The position numbers were made by a program, and so were the translations under genes. 64,000 nt of DNA from Gordonia mangrovi (GTDB taxonomy: Bacteria > Actinomycetota > Actinomycetes > Mycobacteriales > Mycobacteriaceae), in the NCBI RefSeq assembly GCF_024734075.1, contig NZ_CP102850.1, forward strand, positions 2,728,001-2,792,000. The letters run 5' to 3'. This document shows, piece by piece, positions 8,339 through 17,348 of the stretch; within the stretch, counting starts at the first letter, position 1; each line of letters opens with the position of its first letter. Under the pieces are notes generated by a model. The model saw nothing but the letters and a program-made list of their open reading frames with translations. It searched no databases and was not told the DNA's origin.

Positions 8339-8637
8339 TCCTGCAGACCGTACTTATGGTGGCGGCCGCGCTGTTCTGCGTCGGTCTCTACGGTGCGCTG
8401 TCCCAACAGGTCGTCGTGATGGTGATGATGGGCCTCGAACTCATGATCAACGGCGTCATCCTGGCCGCCGGCGCGGTGTGGTGGTTCCTCGCCCCCGAGC
8501 CGTCCGGGCAGGTGCTGCTGCTCGTCATCATCGCCGCGATGACCGTGGAGATGGCAATGGGATTCGCGGTGGCCACCCTGCTGCACCGACAACGGCAGGC
8601 CGACATGACCGACATGGCCGACGAGCTCGCCGAGTGA
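8335..8637 (+). CDS. nuoK: NuoK-like subunit
   Basis: A 100-residue, three-helix protein of the NuoK/MrpC family. The two membrane glutamates essential for proton transfer in NuoK are both kept: Glu35 in GLELMING and Glu72 in MTVEMAMG. The ATG overlaps the nuoJ stop by 4 nt (ATGA). This is one of the least altered subunits of the cluster, which suggests the ion path through it still works. Confidence 0.9.
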   Translation: MILQTVLMVAAALFCVGLYGALSQQVVVMVMMGLELMINGVILAAGAVWWFLAPEPSGQVLLLVIIAAMTVEMAMGFAVATLLHRQRQADMTDMADELAE

Positions 8638-8644
8638 GCCGCCG

Positions 8645-10474
8645 ATGAACACCCTTGCCTCGGCCGCACTGTGGTCACTCATCGGGCTGCCCGCCCTCGC
8701 CGGCGCCGTCCTCACGCTCGCGCCGCGCGCCGACAGGTTCGCGGCCGCGATCGGCGTCGCGGTCACCGCAGTCGTGGCAGCGCTGGCGGTGGTGGTCGCG
8801 CTCGAACGCCCCACGGTCGCCACGCCGTTCCTTGCCGGCGCCGACTTCGCGCTGACCGTCGACGACCTGTCCACGCTGGTGATCGGAGTGGTGGCGGTCG
8901 TCGCGTTGCTGGTGGTCATCTTCGCCGCCGCCGACATCACCGAATCACCGGCCCGTTTCCACGGCCTGATGTTGCTGTTCGTCGCATCGGTGATGATCAC
9001 CGCCAGCGCCGCGACGCTGCCGACGTTGCTGTTGGCGTGGGAGCTCATGGGCGCGATGTCGTATGCGCTCATCGGTTTTCACTGGCACCAGGCCGACACG
9101 ATGCCGGCCGGGTTGGTCGCCTTCGTCACCACCCGCACGGCCGACCTCGGGCTGTACCTCGCGGCCGGCGCGGCACTCGCCGGGGGAGCGGGTCTGGCGT
9201 TGGCCGACCTGCCCGCGGCGAGTGACGGGTGGCGACATGTGATCGCCGCCGGCGTGCTGGTGGCCGCACTCGGCAAGGCCGCCCAGCTGCCGTTCTCGTT
9301 CTGGCTGTCACGGGCCATGGAGGGCCCCAGCCCGGTCAGCGCGCTGCTGCACTCGGCGGCCATGGTGGCGATGGGCGGCTACCTGTTGTTGCGGACGGCG
9401 CCGCTGCTCGACGTCACCGGCTGGGCCGGCCCGGCCGCCGCATGGATCGGCCTGCTGACCGCGGTAATTCTCGGCGTCGTCGCGACGGCCCAACGCGACC
9501 TCAAACAACTGCTCGCGGCCTCGACGTCGGCGCAGCTGGGCTTCGTGGTCGCCGCCGGCGGCCTCGGCGCGGTCGCCGGCGGCTCCGCACAGCTCGTCGC
9601 GCACGCGTTCACCAAGGCCGCGCTGTTCCTCGCCGCCGGTGCCTGGCTGGCGGCCCTGGGCACCAAGCAACTCGACCGCCTCGGTGGCGTCGCGGTGCGG
9701 TGGCGCGGCCTCGGCGTCGCGGCCGTCATTGCCGCGCTCGCACTCGCCGGTGTCGCGCCGCTGTCGCTGTGGGCCACCAAGGATTCGGTGCTCGCGGTGG
9801 CGCTGGAGCACTCGCCGTGGCTCTACGGTGTCGGGCTGCTGGCGTCGGTGTTGTCGGCGGTCTACGCCGGGAAGATCGTGGCGGTGGTGGCCCGACCGGG
9901 CATGCGGCGGGTATCGGCCTCGTTCGAGGGGGCGCCGCCGTCCGGTGCGGTCGCACCGGTGATCGTGCTCGCCGTCGGCGCGGCGGTCGCCGGACTGCTC
10001 GCCCTGCCACCGGCCGGCACCGCCCTGGCCGAGGCGCTCGACGACGGCTCGGTCGCCTCGTCCACGGCGATCGAACTGACCGTGTCGGGAGTGCTCGCCA
10101 TCGCGGTCGTCGCCCTGGTCTGGTGGCGGGGCGTGCCCGAACCGCGATGGGCAGCACAGTGGTTGGGCATCGAACGCGGGGTGCGTGTCGCCGTCGTCGG
10201 GCCGACGCTGTGGCTGGCGCGCACCGTGGCACGCGCCGACCAGCGCCTCGACCGCGGTGTCGAAGTTGCCGTCACCAAAACCACCCGGCTCGCGGGGCTG
10301 GCCGCCCGCGTCGACACCGACGTCGTCGACGGCGCGGTGGAGGGCGCGGCCGGCGCGGCGGGGCGGCTCGGTGCCCTCGCCCGCCGCCCCCAGACCGGCC
10401 AACTGCACCAGTACTACCTGCAGATCGTGGCCGTCCTCGTCCTTGCCGTCGTCGTCCTCGTCTTCGTGAGGTGA
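8645..10474 (+). CDS. nuoL: NuoL-like antiporter subunit
   Basis: A 609-residue NuoL/MrpA-type protein. The channel residues are conserved: Glu133 in LAWELMGAMSYALIGFHW, Lys211 in LGKAAQLPFSFWLSRAMEGP, and His in SALLHSAAMV, with ATKDSVLA downstream. The C-terminus (residues about 500-609) has a long amphipathic region followed by a last membrane helix ending YYLQIVAVLVLAVVVLVFVR, as in NuoL with its lateral arm. It starts 7 nt after nuoK. It looks like a functional proton or cation translocating subunit. Confidence 0.92.
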   Translation: MNTLASAALWSLIGLPALAGAVLTLAPRADRFAAAIGVAVTAVVAALAVVVALERPTVATPFLAGADFALTVDDLSTLVIGVVAVVALLVVIFAAADITESPARFHGLMLLFVASVMITASAATLPTLLLAWELMGAMSYALIGFHWHQADTMPAGLVAFVTTRTADLGLYLAAGAALAGGAGLALADLPAASDGWRHVIAAGVLVAALGKAAQLPFSFWLSRAMEGPSPVSALLHSAAMVAMGGYLLLRTAPLLDVTGWAGPAAAWIGLLTAVILGVVATAQRDLKQLLAASTSAQLGFVVAAGGLGAVAGGSAQLVAHAFTKAALFLAAGAWLAALGTKQLDRLGGVAVRWRGLGVAAVIAALALAGVAPLSLWATKDSVLAVALEHSPWLYGVGLLASVLSAVYAGKIVAVVARPGMRRVSASFEGAPPSGAVAPVIVLAVGAAVAGLLALPPAGTALAEALDDGSVASSTAIELTVSGVLAIAVVALVWWRGVPEPRWAAQWLGIERGVRVAVVGPTLWLARTVARADQRLDRGVEVAVTKTTRLAGLAARVDTDVVDGAVEGAAGAAGRLGALARRPQTGQLHQYYLQIVAVLVLAVVVLVFVR

Positions 10475-10476
10475 TC

Positions 10477-11982
10477 GTGCCCCATCAGATCCTGCTCAGC
10501 GTCATCGTCTTCCTGCCGGCGGCCGCAGCGCTGCTGCTCCTTGTGCCGGGGTGGGCGGCGTCGGCGATCCGATGGCTGTGGGTGGCGGTGACCGCCGTCG
10601 ATCTCGCGCTCGTCGTGTGGGCCTGGCTGATCTACGACACCCCGGCCGACGGTGCACTCGCCCTCGAGGCCCAGGTCGACTGGATTCCGGGCGTGAACAG
10701 CAGCTATCACGTCGGCGTCGACGGCCTCTCGCTACCGCTGGTGGCGATGACGGCGGTGATCTTCCTGGCCTGCGCGATCTTTTCGATGCGGGGTGCCGAT
10801 GACCGCCCACGGTCGCAGGTGGGGCTGTTCCTGTTCCTGCAGACCGTCAGTCTGGGCCTGTTCGTCGCCGCCGACCTCATTGTGTTCTTCGTCTTCTTCG
10901 ACCTGTCGATCGTGGCGATGTACTTCGTCATCGCCGGCTGGGGCCACGGCGACGCCCGACGTTCGGCGTTGAAGTTCTTCCTGTACACCTTCGTCGGATC
11001 GCTGGTACTCCTGCTCGGGTTCATCGGGCTGTACGTGGCCGCCGATCCGCACACCTTCGACATGGTGGCACTCGCGGCCACACCGCCCTCGGTGGACGGC
11101 TCGGCCACCGGCGGCCTCATCCTGGCCGCGCTCCTGCTCGGCCTGGCCATCAAGACGCCGACGGTTCCGTTCCACACGTGGCTGCCACCCGCACACACCG
11201 ACGCACCCGCCATCGGCTCGGCCGTACTCGCCGCCGTGCTGCTGAAGATGGGCACCTACGGTTTCGTCCGGGTGGCGATGCCGATGCTGCCGGGATCCTG
11301 GCGGGATTGGGCGCCGGTCATCATCGTGGTCGGCGTGGTGTCGGTGATTTACGGTGCGCTCGTCGCGCTCGCACAGACCGACCTCAAACGCATGATCGCG
11401 TACACGTCGGTCAATCACATGGGCTACATCATGGTCGCGGTGGGCGCCGCGGGAGTGGTGGCCGCCGATACCGCCGACGCCCGCTCGGTGGCGGTGACCG
11501 GTGCCCTCACCCAGATGGTGAGCCACGGACTGATCACCGGTGCGCTGTTCCTGCTGGCCGGAGTGTTCTTCGACCGCGCGGGCAGCTACGACCTCGACGG
11601 ATATGGCGGCCTGGCGTCGTCGGCTCCGCGGTTGGCCACCCTGTTCTCGCTGGGTGCGTTCGCCTCGCTCGGGCTGCCCGCCTTCTCCGGGTTCATCGCC
11701 GAGTTCCAGATCTTCACCGGCAGCATCGCCGCGGTGCCGGCCACCGCCGTCGCCCTGATCGGCATCCTGATCGTCGCGGGCTTGTTCCTGTGGGCGCTGC
11801 AACGCATCTTCACCGGACCCGTCGCGGGCCGATCATCGGGATTCGCCGACCTGCGGATCTCCGAGATCGTGGCGGTGGGCGTGCTGATCGCGCTGTCGGT
11901 CGTCATCGGGCTTCTACCGCGACCCCTACTCGACGTCATCGAACCGGCCGCCACCGCCCTTGTCGGCCTGGTCGGGCGGTAG
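10477..11982 (+). CDS. nuoM: NuoM-like antiporter subunit
   Basis: A 501-residue NuoM family protein starting at GTG 10477, 2 nt after the nuoL stop. It keeps YHVGVDGLSLPLV, KFFLYTFVGSLVLLL, Lys226 in LAIKTPTVPFHTWLPPAHTDAP, and LLKMGTYGFVR. The key channel glutamate of helix 5 (E in 'FWELMLIPMYF') is replaced by Asp142 in VFFDLSIVAMYF. Asp is conservative, but I know the position as near-invariant Glu in complex I. A much longer reading frame runs upstream through nuoL in another phase and is not coding. Confidence 0.9.
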   Translation: MPHQILLSVIVFLPAAAALLLLVPGWAASAIRWLWVAVTAVDLALVVWAWLIYDTPADGALALEAQVDWIPGVNSSYHVGVDGLSLPLVAMTAVIFLACAIFSMRGADDRPRSQVGLFLFLQTVSLGLFVAADLIVFFVFFDLSIVAMYFVIAGWGHGDARRSALKFFLYTFVGSLVLLLGFIGLYVAADPHTFDMVALAATPPSVDGSATGGLILAALLLGLAIKTPTVPFHTWLPPAHTDAPAIGSAVLAAVLLKMGTYGFVRVAMPMLPGSWRDWAPVIIVVGVVSVIYGALVALAQTDLKRMIAYTSVNHMGYIMVAVGAAGVVAADTADARSVAVTGALTQMVSHGLITGALFLLAGVFFDRAGSYDLDGYGGLASSAPRLATLFSLGAFASLGLPAFSGFIAEFQIFTGSIAAVPATAVALIGILIVAGLFLWALQRIFTGPVAGRSSGFADLRISEIVAVGVLIALSVVIGLLPRPLLDVIEPAATALVGLVGR

Positions 11983-11985
11983 CCG

Positions 11986-13392
11986 ATGGACGACATGATG
12001 CGTCCGCTGGCCATGCTGCCGGAGATCCTGCTCTTCGGCGGCGGACTGACCGTGTTGATCTGCGGATCGTTCCTGCCACGCACCCGGCAGTGGCGGACGC
12101 GACTTCTCGCGGCGGTGGTGCTGGTGAGCGCCATCGTGGTCGCCGCCGTCGCGTGGGCCGGCGGCGAGACCACGGCGTTCGAGGGCGCGTTCGCCGTCGA
12201 CACCGCCACCGGTGTGGTGCGGATCGCCGCCGCCGTCGGGGCACTCGCCGTCCTGGCCCTCGCCGGCGGTGAGATCGCCGGATCGGACCGGGAGAGCGAG
12301 ACCTACGCGCTGATCCTGTTCGCGACCGCGGGCACCCTCGTTGTCGCCGGCGCGCAGGATCTCCTGGTTCTCGCCCCTGGCTTCCTGCTGGCGAGCATCC
12401 CGGTGTACGGGCTGATCGGCTTGCGCCGCGACGGCGTGAGCGCGGAGGCGGCGATGAAGACCTACCTGCTCGGCGCGCTGTTCGGCATCGTCCTGCTCGC
12501 CGGCATCACCCTGCTGTACGGGGTCAGCGGGGTCACCGACTACACGGAACTGACTCGGCGGCTGCCCGACGCGCCGGATGCGGTGGTCGCCGCCGGGCTG
12601 CTCGGGGTCACCGCGGGTCTGCTGTTCAAGGCGGGCGGGTTGCCGGCCCATTTCTGGGTGCCCGACGCGGCGCAGGGTGCGAGCGCCACCGTCGCCACCT
12701 TCGTGACGACGGTGCCCAAGGTGGGTGCGCTGGTCGCGATCTACCGGCTGGCGCAGATCGTGCCCGACACGGTGGCGTGGCCGGCGGTGCTGGCCGTGTT
12801 CGCGGTCGCCGGCATGGTGCTGGCCACGCTGGCCGCCTACTGGCAGGACGACCCGCGGCGACTGCTCGGCTGGTCCACCGTCGCTCAGGTCGGGTTCCTG
12901 CTGGTGCCGGTCGTGGTGATCGCCGACAGCGAGTTGGCGCTGCCCGCGTTGCTGTTCTACCTGCTCGGCTACACCGTCACCAACGTCGCCGCGTTCGCGG
13001 TCTCGGCGGCGCGCCCCGACCTGCGTGAACTCGGTGTGTTTCGTGGTCTCGCGAGATCCTCACCGCTGCTCGCGGGGAGCCTGGTGGTGGCGTTGCTCGG
13101 TTTGGTCGGCACCCCACCGACCGCGGTGTTCGTCGCCAAACTCACCGTCGCGACCTCGGCCTGGGAGGGCGGCTGGGCGTGGCTCGCCGTGGCCGTCGTG
13201 ATCGTCACGGTGCTCAGCCTGTTCTTCTACCTGCGCTGGCTGGCGCCGGTGTTCGGCCGCTCCACACCCGGGCAATCCGACGATGTGCCCCGCGCCGAAC
13301 CGTGGGCGGCGGCGACGGCCGTCGCCGCCGCCGTGGCGTCGGTCGCCCTCGGCGTGCTGGCCGGGCCGGTCTGGCATGTGCTGACCGCCTGA
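11986..13392 (+). CDS. nuoN: NuoN-like antiporter subunit
   Basis: A 468-residue NuoN-family protein, last gene of the operon. The trans-helix lysines remain (LLFKAGGLPAHFWVPDAAQGAS and FVTTVPKVGAL), and GWSTVAQVGFLLVP matches NuoN's 'YSSIAHxGY'. The helix 5 glutamate (E in 'ELLSLPLY') aligns with Leu134 in PGFLLASIPVYGLIG, so one predicted proton-path residue appears lost. It is about as long as a normal NuoN. No further complex I genes follow: nadB starts 115 bp later. Confidence 0.9.
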   Translation: MDDMMRPLAMLPEILLFGGGLTVLICGSFLPRTRQWRTRLLAAVVLVSAIVVAAVAWAGGETTAFEGAFAVDTATGVVRIAAAVGALAVLALAGGEIAGSDRESETYALILFATAGTLVVAGAQDLLVLAPGFLLASIPVYGLIGLRRDGVSAEAAMKTYLLGALFGIVLLAGITLLYGVSGVTDYTELTRRLPDAPDAVVAAGLLGVTAGLLFKAGGLPAHFWVPDAAQGASATVATFVTTVPKVGALVAIYRLAQIVPDTVAWPAVLAVFAVAGMVLATLAAYWQDDPRRLLGWSTVAQVGFLLVPVVVIADSELALPALLFYLLGYTVTNVAAFAVSAARPDLRELGVFRGLARSSPLLAGSLVVALLGLVGTPPTAVFVAKLTVATSAWEGGWAWLAVAVVIVTVLSLFFYLRWLAPVFGRSTPGQSDDVPRAEPWAAATAVAAAVASVALGVLAGPVWHVLTA

Positions 13393-13434
13393 GCCGGCGG
13401 TCACGGGTGCGCTCCCGCGGCGCCGAGGCGTAGA

Positions 13435-13457
13435 GTTTTCGACTGGGAATCGAAAAC
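13435..13457. promoter_or_regulatory. Inverted repeat upstream of nadB
   Basis: GTTTTCGA-ctgggaa-TCGAAAAC is a perfect 8-bp inverted repeat with a 7-nt centre, overlapping a TAGAGT that could be a -10 box, about 50 bp before nadB. A second GC-rich hairpin (GCCGGG ... CCCGGC, about 13463-13495) follows in the leader. This could be a repressor operator for NAD biosynthesis or a structured leader. I do not recognise the family. Confidence 0.45.
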
Positions 13458-13507
13458 GCGGTCGCCGGGTTGAACCGGAGTGACACGTCCCGGCCGAGAG
13501 GTGCGAC

Positions 13508-15136
13508 ATGCAGCTGACCGAACGCGACGAGATGCGCGCCGACCTGGTGGTGGTCGGGGCCGGGGTGGCCGGCCTGACTGCGGCGGTGACCGCTGCGGAG
13601 GCCGGCCTGCGGGTCGTCGTGCTCCACAAGGGTGCGGCGTGGCAGGCGGATCGGCCCGAGCAGTCGACCGCGACCTTCTACGCTCAGGGCGGCATCGCGG
13701 TGGTGGACCCTGCGGCGCCCGACGACTCGGTGGACCTGCACCTCGCGGACACGATCGCGGCCGGCGCGGGACTCACCGACCCGACCACGTCGCGACCGAT
13801 CCTCGCCGACGGCCCGACTGCGGTGTCCGGGCTCATCGGCTGGGGTGCCGAATTCGACCGCACCGCTGCCGGCGACCTGGCGCGCACCCGCGAAGGCGGG
13901 CACTCCGTACGCCGCATCGTCCACGCCGGCGGTGACGCCACCGGAGCCGCGGTGCAAACCACGCTGAGCCGGCGACTGCACGCCGCCGCGACGACTCTGC
14001 CCATCGAGTGTGTGGACGACTCGATCGCCGTCGGCATCCTGCGCGCCGCCGGCCAGGTGTCCGGTGTCGCGTTCCGCACCGGCGACCGCGATCGCGTGGT
14101 CCACGCACCGACGGTGCTGCTCGCGACCGGCGGCAGCGGCCACCTGTATGCGGCGACGACGAACCCGTCTGGCGCGACCGCCGACGGCATCGCGCTGGCC
14201 CTGCACGCCGGTGCGGTCGTCGCGGACATGGAGTTCATCCAGTTTCATCCGACGATGCTCCACGTCGACGGTGCACGCGGTCGCCGCACCCTGATCAGCG
14301 AGGCCGTTCGGGGTGAGGGCGGCCGGCTCGTCGATGCCGCGGGCCGATCGATCACCGACGGCGTCCACCCGCGGGGCGATCTGGCGCCCCGCGACGTCGT
14401 CGCCAACGCCATCGAGGCCCGGTTGGCCGCCTCCGGAGATCCGTGCGTCTACCTCGACATCCGCGGTGTCCCCGACTTCGAGCGTCGGTTTCCGACCGTG
14501 ACGGCCGGGGTCATCGCCGCCGGCCTCGACCCGTCGAGCGGCCGGATACCCGTCGTTCCCGGTGCGCACTACCTGTGCGGTGGAGTGCTGACCGATGTCG
14601 ACGGCCGCACCGCGGTCCCCGGGCTGCTGGCCGCCGGTGAGGTCGCCCGGACCGGGCTGCACGGCGCAAACCGGTTGGCGTCCAACAGTCTTCTCGAAGG
14701 GCTCGTGATGGGTCGGCGTGCGGCAGCCGTGGCGGCCGCACGGCGCGGACGGCCGATTGCCGAGGTGGACCCGGACGTGCACGGGGTCCTCGCCCCGATG
14801 ATGGACCGACGCGGGCTCCAGGACCGGATGACACGGTCGGTCGCCCTGCGTCGAGACGCCGAGGGGTTGGCGGGGGTGGCCGCCGATCTGGCCCACGCGA
14901 CCGTGCGGCCGGTGCGCACCGTCGCAGATGCCGAGGATGCCGCGCTGACCCTGGCCGCCCGCGTGGTGGTCGCCGCGGCGGACGCCCGCGCCGAGTCGCG
15001 GGGGTGTCACACCCGTACCGACCACCCACAGACCGATCCGATCGCCCACACCCGCAGTTTCGGCCTCATCGACGGCGAGATCAGCGTCTGCGCGGGCAGC
15101 GACGTGATCGCCGACATCCAGGCGCTGGTGCCCTGA
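13508..15136 (+). CDS. nadB: L-aspartate oxidase
   Basis: A 542-residue FAD flavoprotein that oxidises L-aspartate to iminoaspartate, the first step of de novo NAD synthesis. The N-terminal dinucleotide fold is VVVGAGVAGLTAAV. Active-site wording typical of the succinate dehydrogenase/NadB family is present: FYAQGGIAVVDP, REGGHSVRRIVHAGGDATG, MEFIQFHPTMLH, RGEGGRLVD and LHGANRLASNSLLEGLV. The usual partners nadA and nadC are not adjacent in this window, so they would be elsewhere or upstream pathway use differs. The inverted repeat about 50 bp upstream suggests its own regulation. Confidence 0.93.
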   Translation: MQLTERDEMRADLVVVGAGVAGLTAAVTAAEAGLRVVVLHKGAAWQADRPEQSTATFYAQGGIAVVDPAAPDDSVDLHLADTIAAGAGLTDPTTSRPILADGPTAVSGLIGWGAEFDRTAAGDLARTREGGHSVRRIVHAGGDATGAAVQTTLSRRLHAAATTLPIECVDDSIAVGILRAAGQVSGVAFRTGDRDRVVHAPTVLLATGGSGHLYAATTNPSGATADGIALALHAGAVVADMEFIQFHPTMLHVDGARGRRTLISEAVRGEGGRLVDAAGRSITDGVHPRGDLAPRDVVANAIEARLAASGDPCVYLDIRGVPDFERRFPTVTAGVIAAGLDPSSGRIPVVPGAHYLCGGVLTDVDGRTAVPGLLAAGEVARTGLHGANRLASNSLLEGLVMGRRAAAVAAARRGRPIAEVDPDVHGVLAPMMDRRGLQDRMTRSVALRRDAEGLAGVAADLAHATVRPVRTVADAEDAALTLAARVVVAAADARAESRGCHTRTDHPQTDPIAHTRSFGLIDGEISVCAGSDVIADIQALVP

Positions 15137-15183
15137 GCGGTCGGTGCGACCCGGGTCACGCAAACGTGCGGCGGCCGGGGCGA

Positions 15184-16131
15184 ATGACGGTAACGTCGGC
15201 GAGCATGACCGCGCCCGCCCGGATCGACGTGGACCTCGGCCACCTCCGTCTGCATGCGCTCACCTGGGGCGACCCGGCGGCGCCGCTGGCCATCTGCCTG
15301 CACGGCTTCCCCGACTCCGCCTGGACGTGGCGACATCTCGGCCCGACGCTCGTCGCCGCCGGTTACCGCGTGGTGGCGCCCTTCACCCGCGGCTATGCGC
15401 CCTCGGACGTCCCCGCCGACGGCGACTACCACGTCGCAGCGCTGGCCTATGACGCGCTGGCCCTGCACCGTGCGCTCGACGGCGACGACCGCGCAGTGCT
15501 GATCGGACACGACTGGGGCGCGATGACCGTGCACGCGATCGCCACCCGCACCGACCATCCGTTCCGACACCTGATCGCCCTCGCGGTGCCGCCGATCGCA
15601 GCTGTCCGGGATCTGTCGATCCGGTCCCGCGTGCGACTGCTCCCGAGTCAGGTCGCCAAGAGTTGGTACATCGTCGTCAACCAGCTTCCGGTCCTGCCGG
15701 AGCGGACGCTCGACCGTCTCATCCCGTTGCTCTGGCGCCGCTGGGGACCGACACCGGCGACCGAAGACGTCGACAACGCGCTGGCGACGATCCCGACCAT
15801 GGCCCACCGCTGCGCGATACTTAACTACTACCGCGCACCGGTGCGGTCGCGGGTGAACGAACGGTATGCCGACGACTCCACCGCGTGGTTGCGGCGCCCG
15901 CTCACACCGATCACCTACCTCCACGGAGACGCCGACCGCTGTCTGCACCCCGGGTTCGTGGACGGTTTGCCCGAGGTGTTGCCGGCCGGCAGCACCGTGG
16001 TCCGGGTGGCGTCGGCCGGACACTTCCTGCAGCTCGATCAGCCTGAGGTCGTCGGCCGACACATTGTGGCAGCTCTCGACGCCACAGGTTTCCCACGACA
16101 CCCGGGCCGCGACTCTGGCGGGGACGGGTGA
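15184..16131 (+). CDS. Alpha/beta hydrolase, epoxide hydrolase/haloalkane dehalogenase-like
   Basis: A 315-residue alpha/beta hydrolase. The HGFPDSAWTWR oxyanion segment and an Asp nucleophile in IGHDWGAM place it with epoxide hydrolases and dehalogenases rather than Ser esterases. The acid is probably in HGDADRC and the catalytic His in ASAGHFLQLDQPE. A helical cap lies between residues about 140 and 240. Starts at 15184 and 15205 are both possible; neither has a strong ribosome binding site. Substrate unknown. Confidence 0.83.
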   Translation: MTVTSASMTAPARIDVDLGHLRLHALTWGDPAAPLAICLHGFPDSAWTWRHLGPTLVAAGYRVVAPFTRGYAPSDVPADGDYHVAALAYDALALHRALDGDDRAVLIGHDWGAMTVHAIATRTDHPFRHLIALAVPPIAAVRDLSIRSRVRLLPSQVAKSWYIVVNQLPVLPERTLDRLIPLLWRRWGPTPATEDVDNALATIPTMAHRCAILNYYRAPVRSRVNERYADDSTAWLRRPLTPITYLHGDADRCLHPGFVDGLPEVLPAGSTVVRVASAGHFLQLDQPEVVGRHIVAALDATGFPRHPGRDSGGDG

Positions 16132-16279
16132 TTCCTTCGTACACTTGCCGCCGGGGAGGGCACCGAGTGGTCATCAGGCGCAGTCGGGGGCGTCATATGG
16201 CGGGTGCTGCGCATTCATGCGCGCCCCGAGTGAGTTGTTGACCTACCACGATGTGCGTGATGCCCGAAGGAGTGACCGT

Positions 16280-17227
16280 ATGAACGGCGAAGGCTGCTGG
16301 TCGACGGTCGTTTGTACACCGTCCGAACGCGCCGCGTTGGGCCTGACCGGGCAGTCGGAGTGGCTGCTGCACTGCCGGTTGGTTGCGGGCCACCGGGGAA
16401 ACCATGCCACCGATGCCAGCTCACATCCCCGCGTCGACCGTCGACTGTGGTTGGAGTGGAACGACTTTGACGATCATGCCCAGTCGCTGATCGAGCGCAA
16501 TCCCTGCACGGTGCGTTCGCCGCAGGGCACCGGATGCCTCTTCTACGAAGGGCACGGCGGTGGGCACTTCTTCGCGCCGTCCAACGGGCACGCGCCCACA
16601 GCGGTGCAGAGACCACCACAGGCTGCGCCACCACAGGCTGTGCCGCCACCGGGCGGGGCGCCGCAACAGCAGTCGACACCCGGGCCGCCGACACCCGGGC
16701 GGCCGACACCCCGGCCGCCGGCCCGCCCGCCCGCTCCGCCGCGGGCCGCCGGTGAGCCGCGGCCCGCGCAGCAGTCTCCCGGACGGTCCGGCCCGATGCG
16801 ACCGGCCGCGCCACGTCCGTCCACACCGGCACCCGCGGACCACGCGTCGGGCGTTCGACGCGAAGCGACCGCACAGCCGGTGGGTGCGCACGCCGGACGT
16901 CAGGGTTACCGACTCGGCCGTCGGTCCACTGACGCCGCGCCACCTGCGGATATGACACGGAATGCGTCGAGTCGGCATCGTCTGCCCGAACCCGACGACC
17001 CGGAGCCCACTCCCGCGCCGACCGCCCCCGCCGTACCGGCCCAGCCGCCCCGCGAGGCGGTGCCGGGCCCGATCGCCGGGTCGGGGACCGGACGGGCGTC
17101 CGGAGTCGCCCACGGTGGCGACGGCCGCGATGCCGAGATCGCGGCCGCGCTGCGCGAAGTCGCCGTTGCGCTGGAGAAACTCGCGTCCGCGATGCGACCG
17201 CCGGAGGGCCCAACCGGGCGAGGATAA
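16280..17227 (+). CDS. Proline-rich protein with duplicated Cys/His motif
   Basis: A 315-residue protein I do not recognise. Residues 1-105 hold two related candidate metal sites: C...HCRLVAGHRGNH (about 13-41) and CTVRSPQGTGCLFYEGHGGGH (about 74-95), each of the form C-x(n)-C-x4-GH-x2/3-H. Residues about 105-280 are disordered and rich in Pro, Ala and Arg, with repeats of PGPPTPGRPTP. The last 40 residues form a hydrophilic helix (REVAVALEKLASAM). No signal peptide or membrane segment is seen. GAAGGAG precedes the ATG. The small Cys/His unit resembles short zinc-binding domains of actinobacterial proteins; function unknown. Confidence 0.7.
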   Translation: MNGEGCWSTVVCTPSERAALGLTGQSEWLLHCRLVAGHRGNHATDASSHPRVDRRLWLEWNDFDDHAQSLIERNPCTVRSPQGTGCLFYEGHGGGHFFAPSNGHAPTAVQRPPQAAPPQAVPPPGGAPQQQSTPGPPTPGRPTPRPPARPPAPPRAAGEPRPAQQSPGRSGPMRPAAPRPSTPAPADHASGVRREATAQPVGAHAGRQGYRLGRRSTDAAPPADMTRNASSRHRLPEPDDPEPTPAPTAPAVPAQPPREAVPGPIAGSGTGRASGVAHGGDGRDAEIAAALREVAVALEKLASAMRPPEGPTGRG

Positions 17228-17305
17228 GCGTTTTCGGTCGTCAGCCGAGTTGCTCACTCGGCAAAGCTGCTGTTCAAAGACGGTGGGCGGAAGACCGTTT
17301 CCCAT

Positions 17306-17322
17306 GTACCCTAGGGGGGTAC
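17306..17322. promoter_or_regulatory. CsoR operator before csoR
   Basis: GTACCC-TAGGG-GGGTAC is a perfect 6-bp inverted repeat with a 5-nt centre, directly before csoR. It fits the G-tract-flanked GTA/TAC sites of CsoR, so autoregulation of the copper operon by its own repressor is expected. Confidence 0.75.
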
Positions 17323-17348
17323 CGGTATCTGAGGGTAGGATGGACAAC

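Noticed and set aside
9229..10476. Upstream extension of the nuoM frame across nuoL
   Set aside because: The encoded residues are Arg/Gly-rich shadow sequence; family similarity starts at GTG 10477, right after the nuoL stop.
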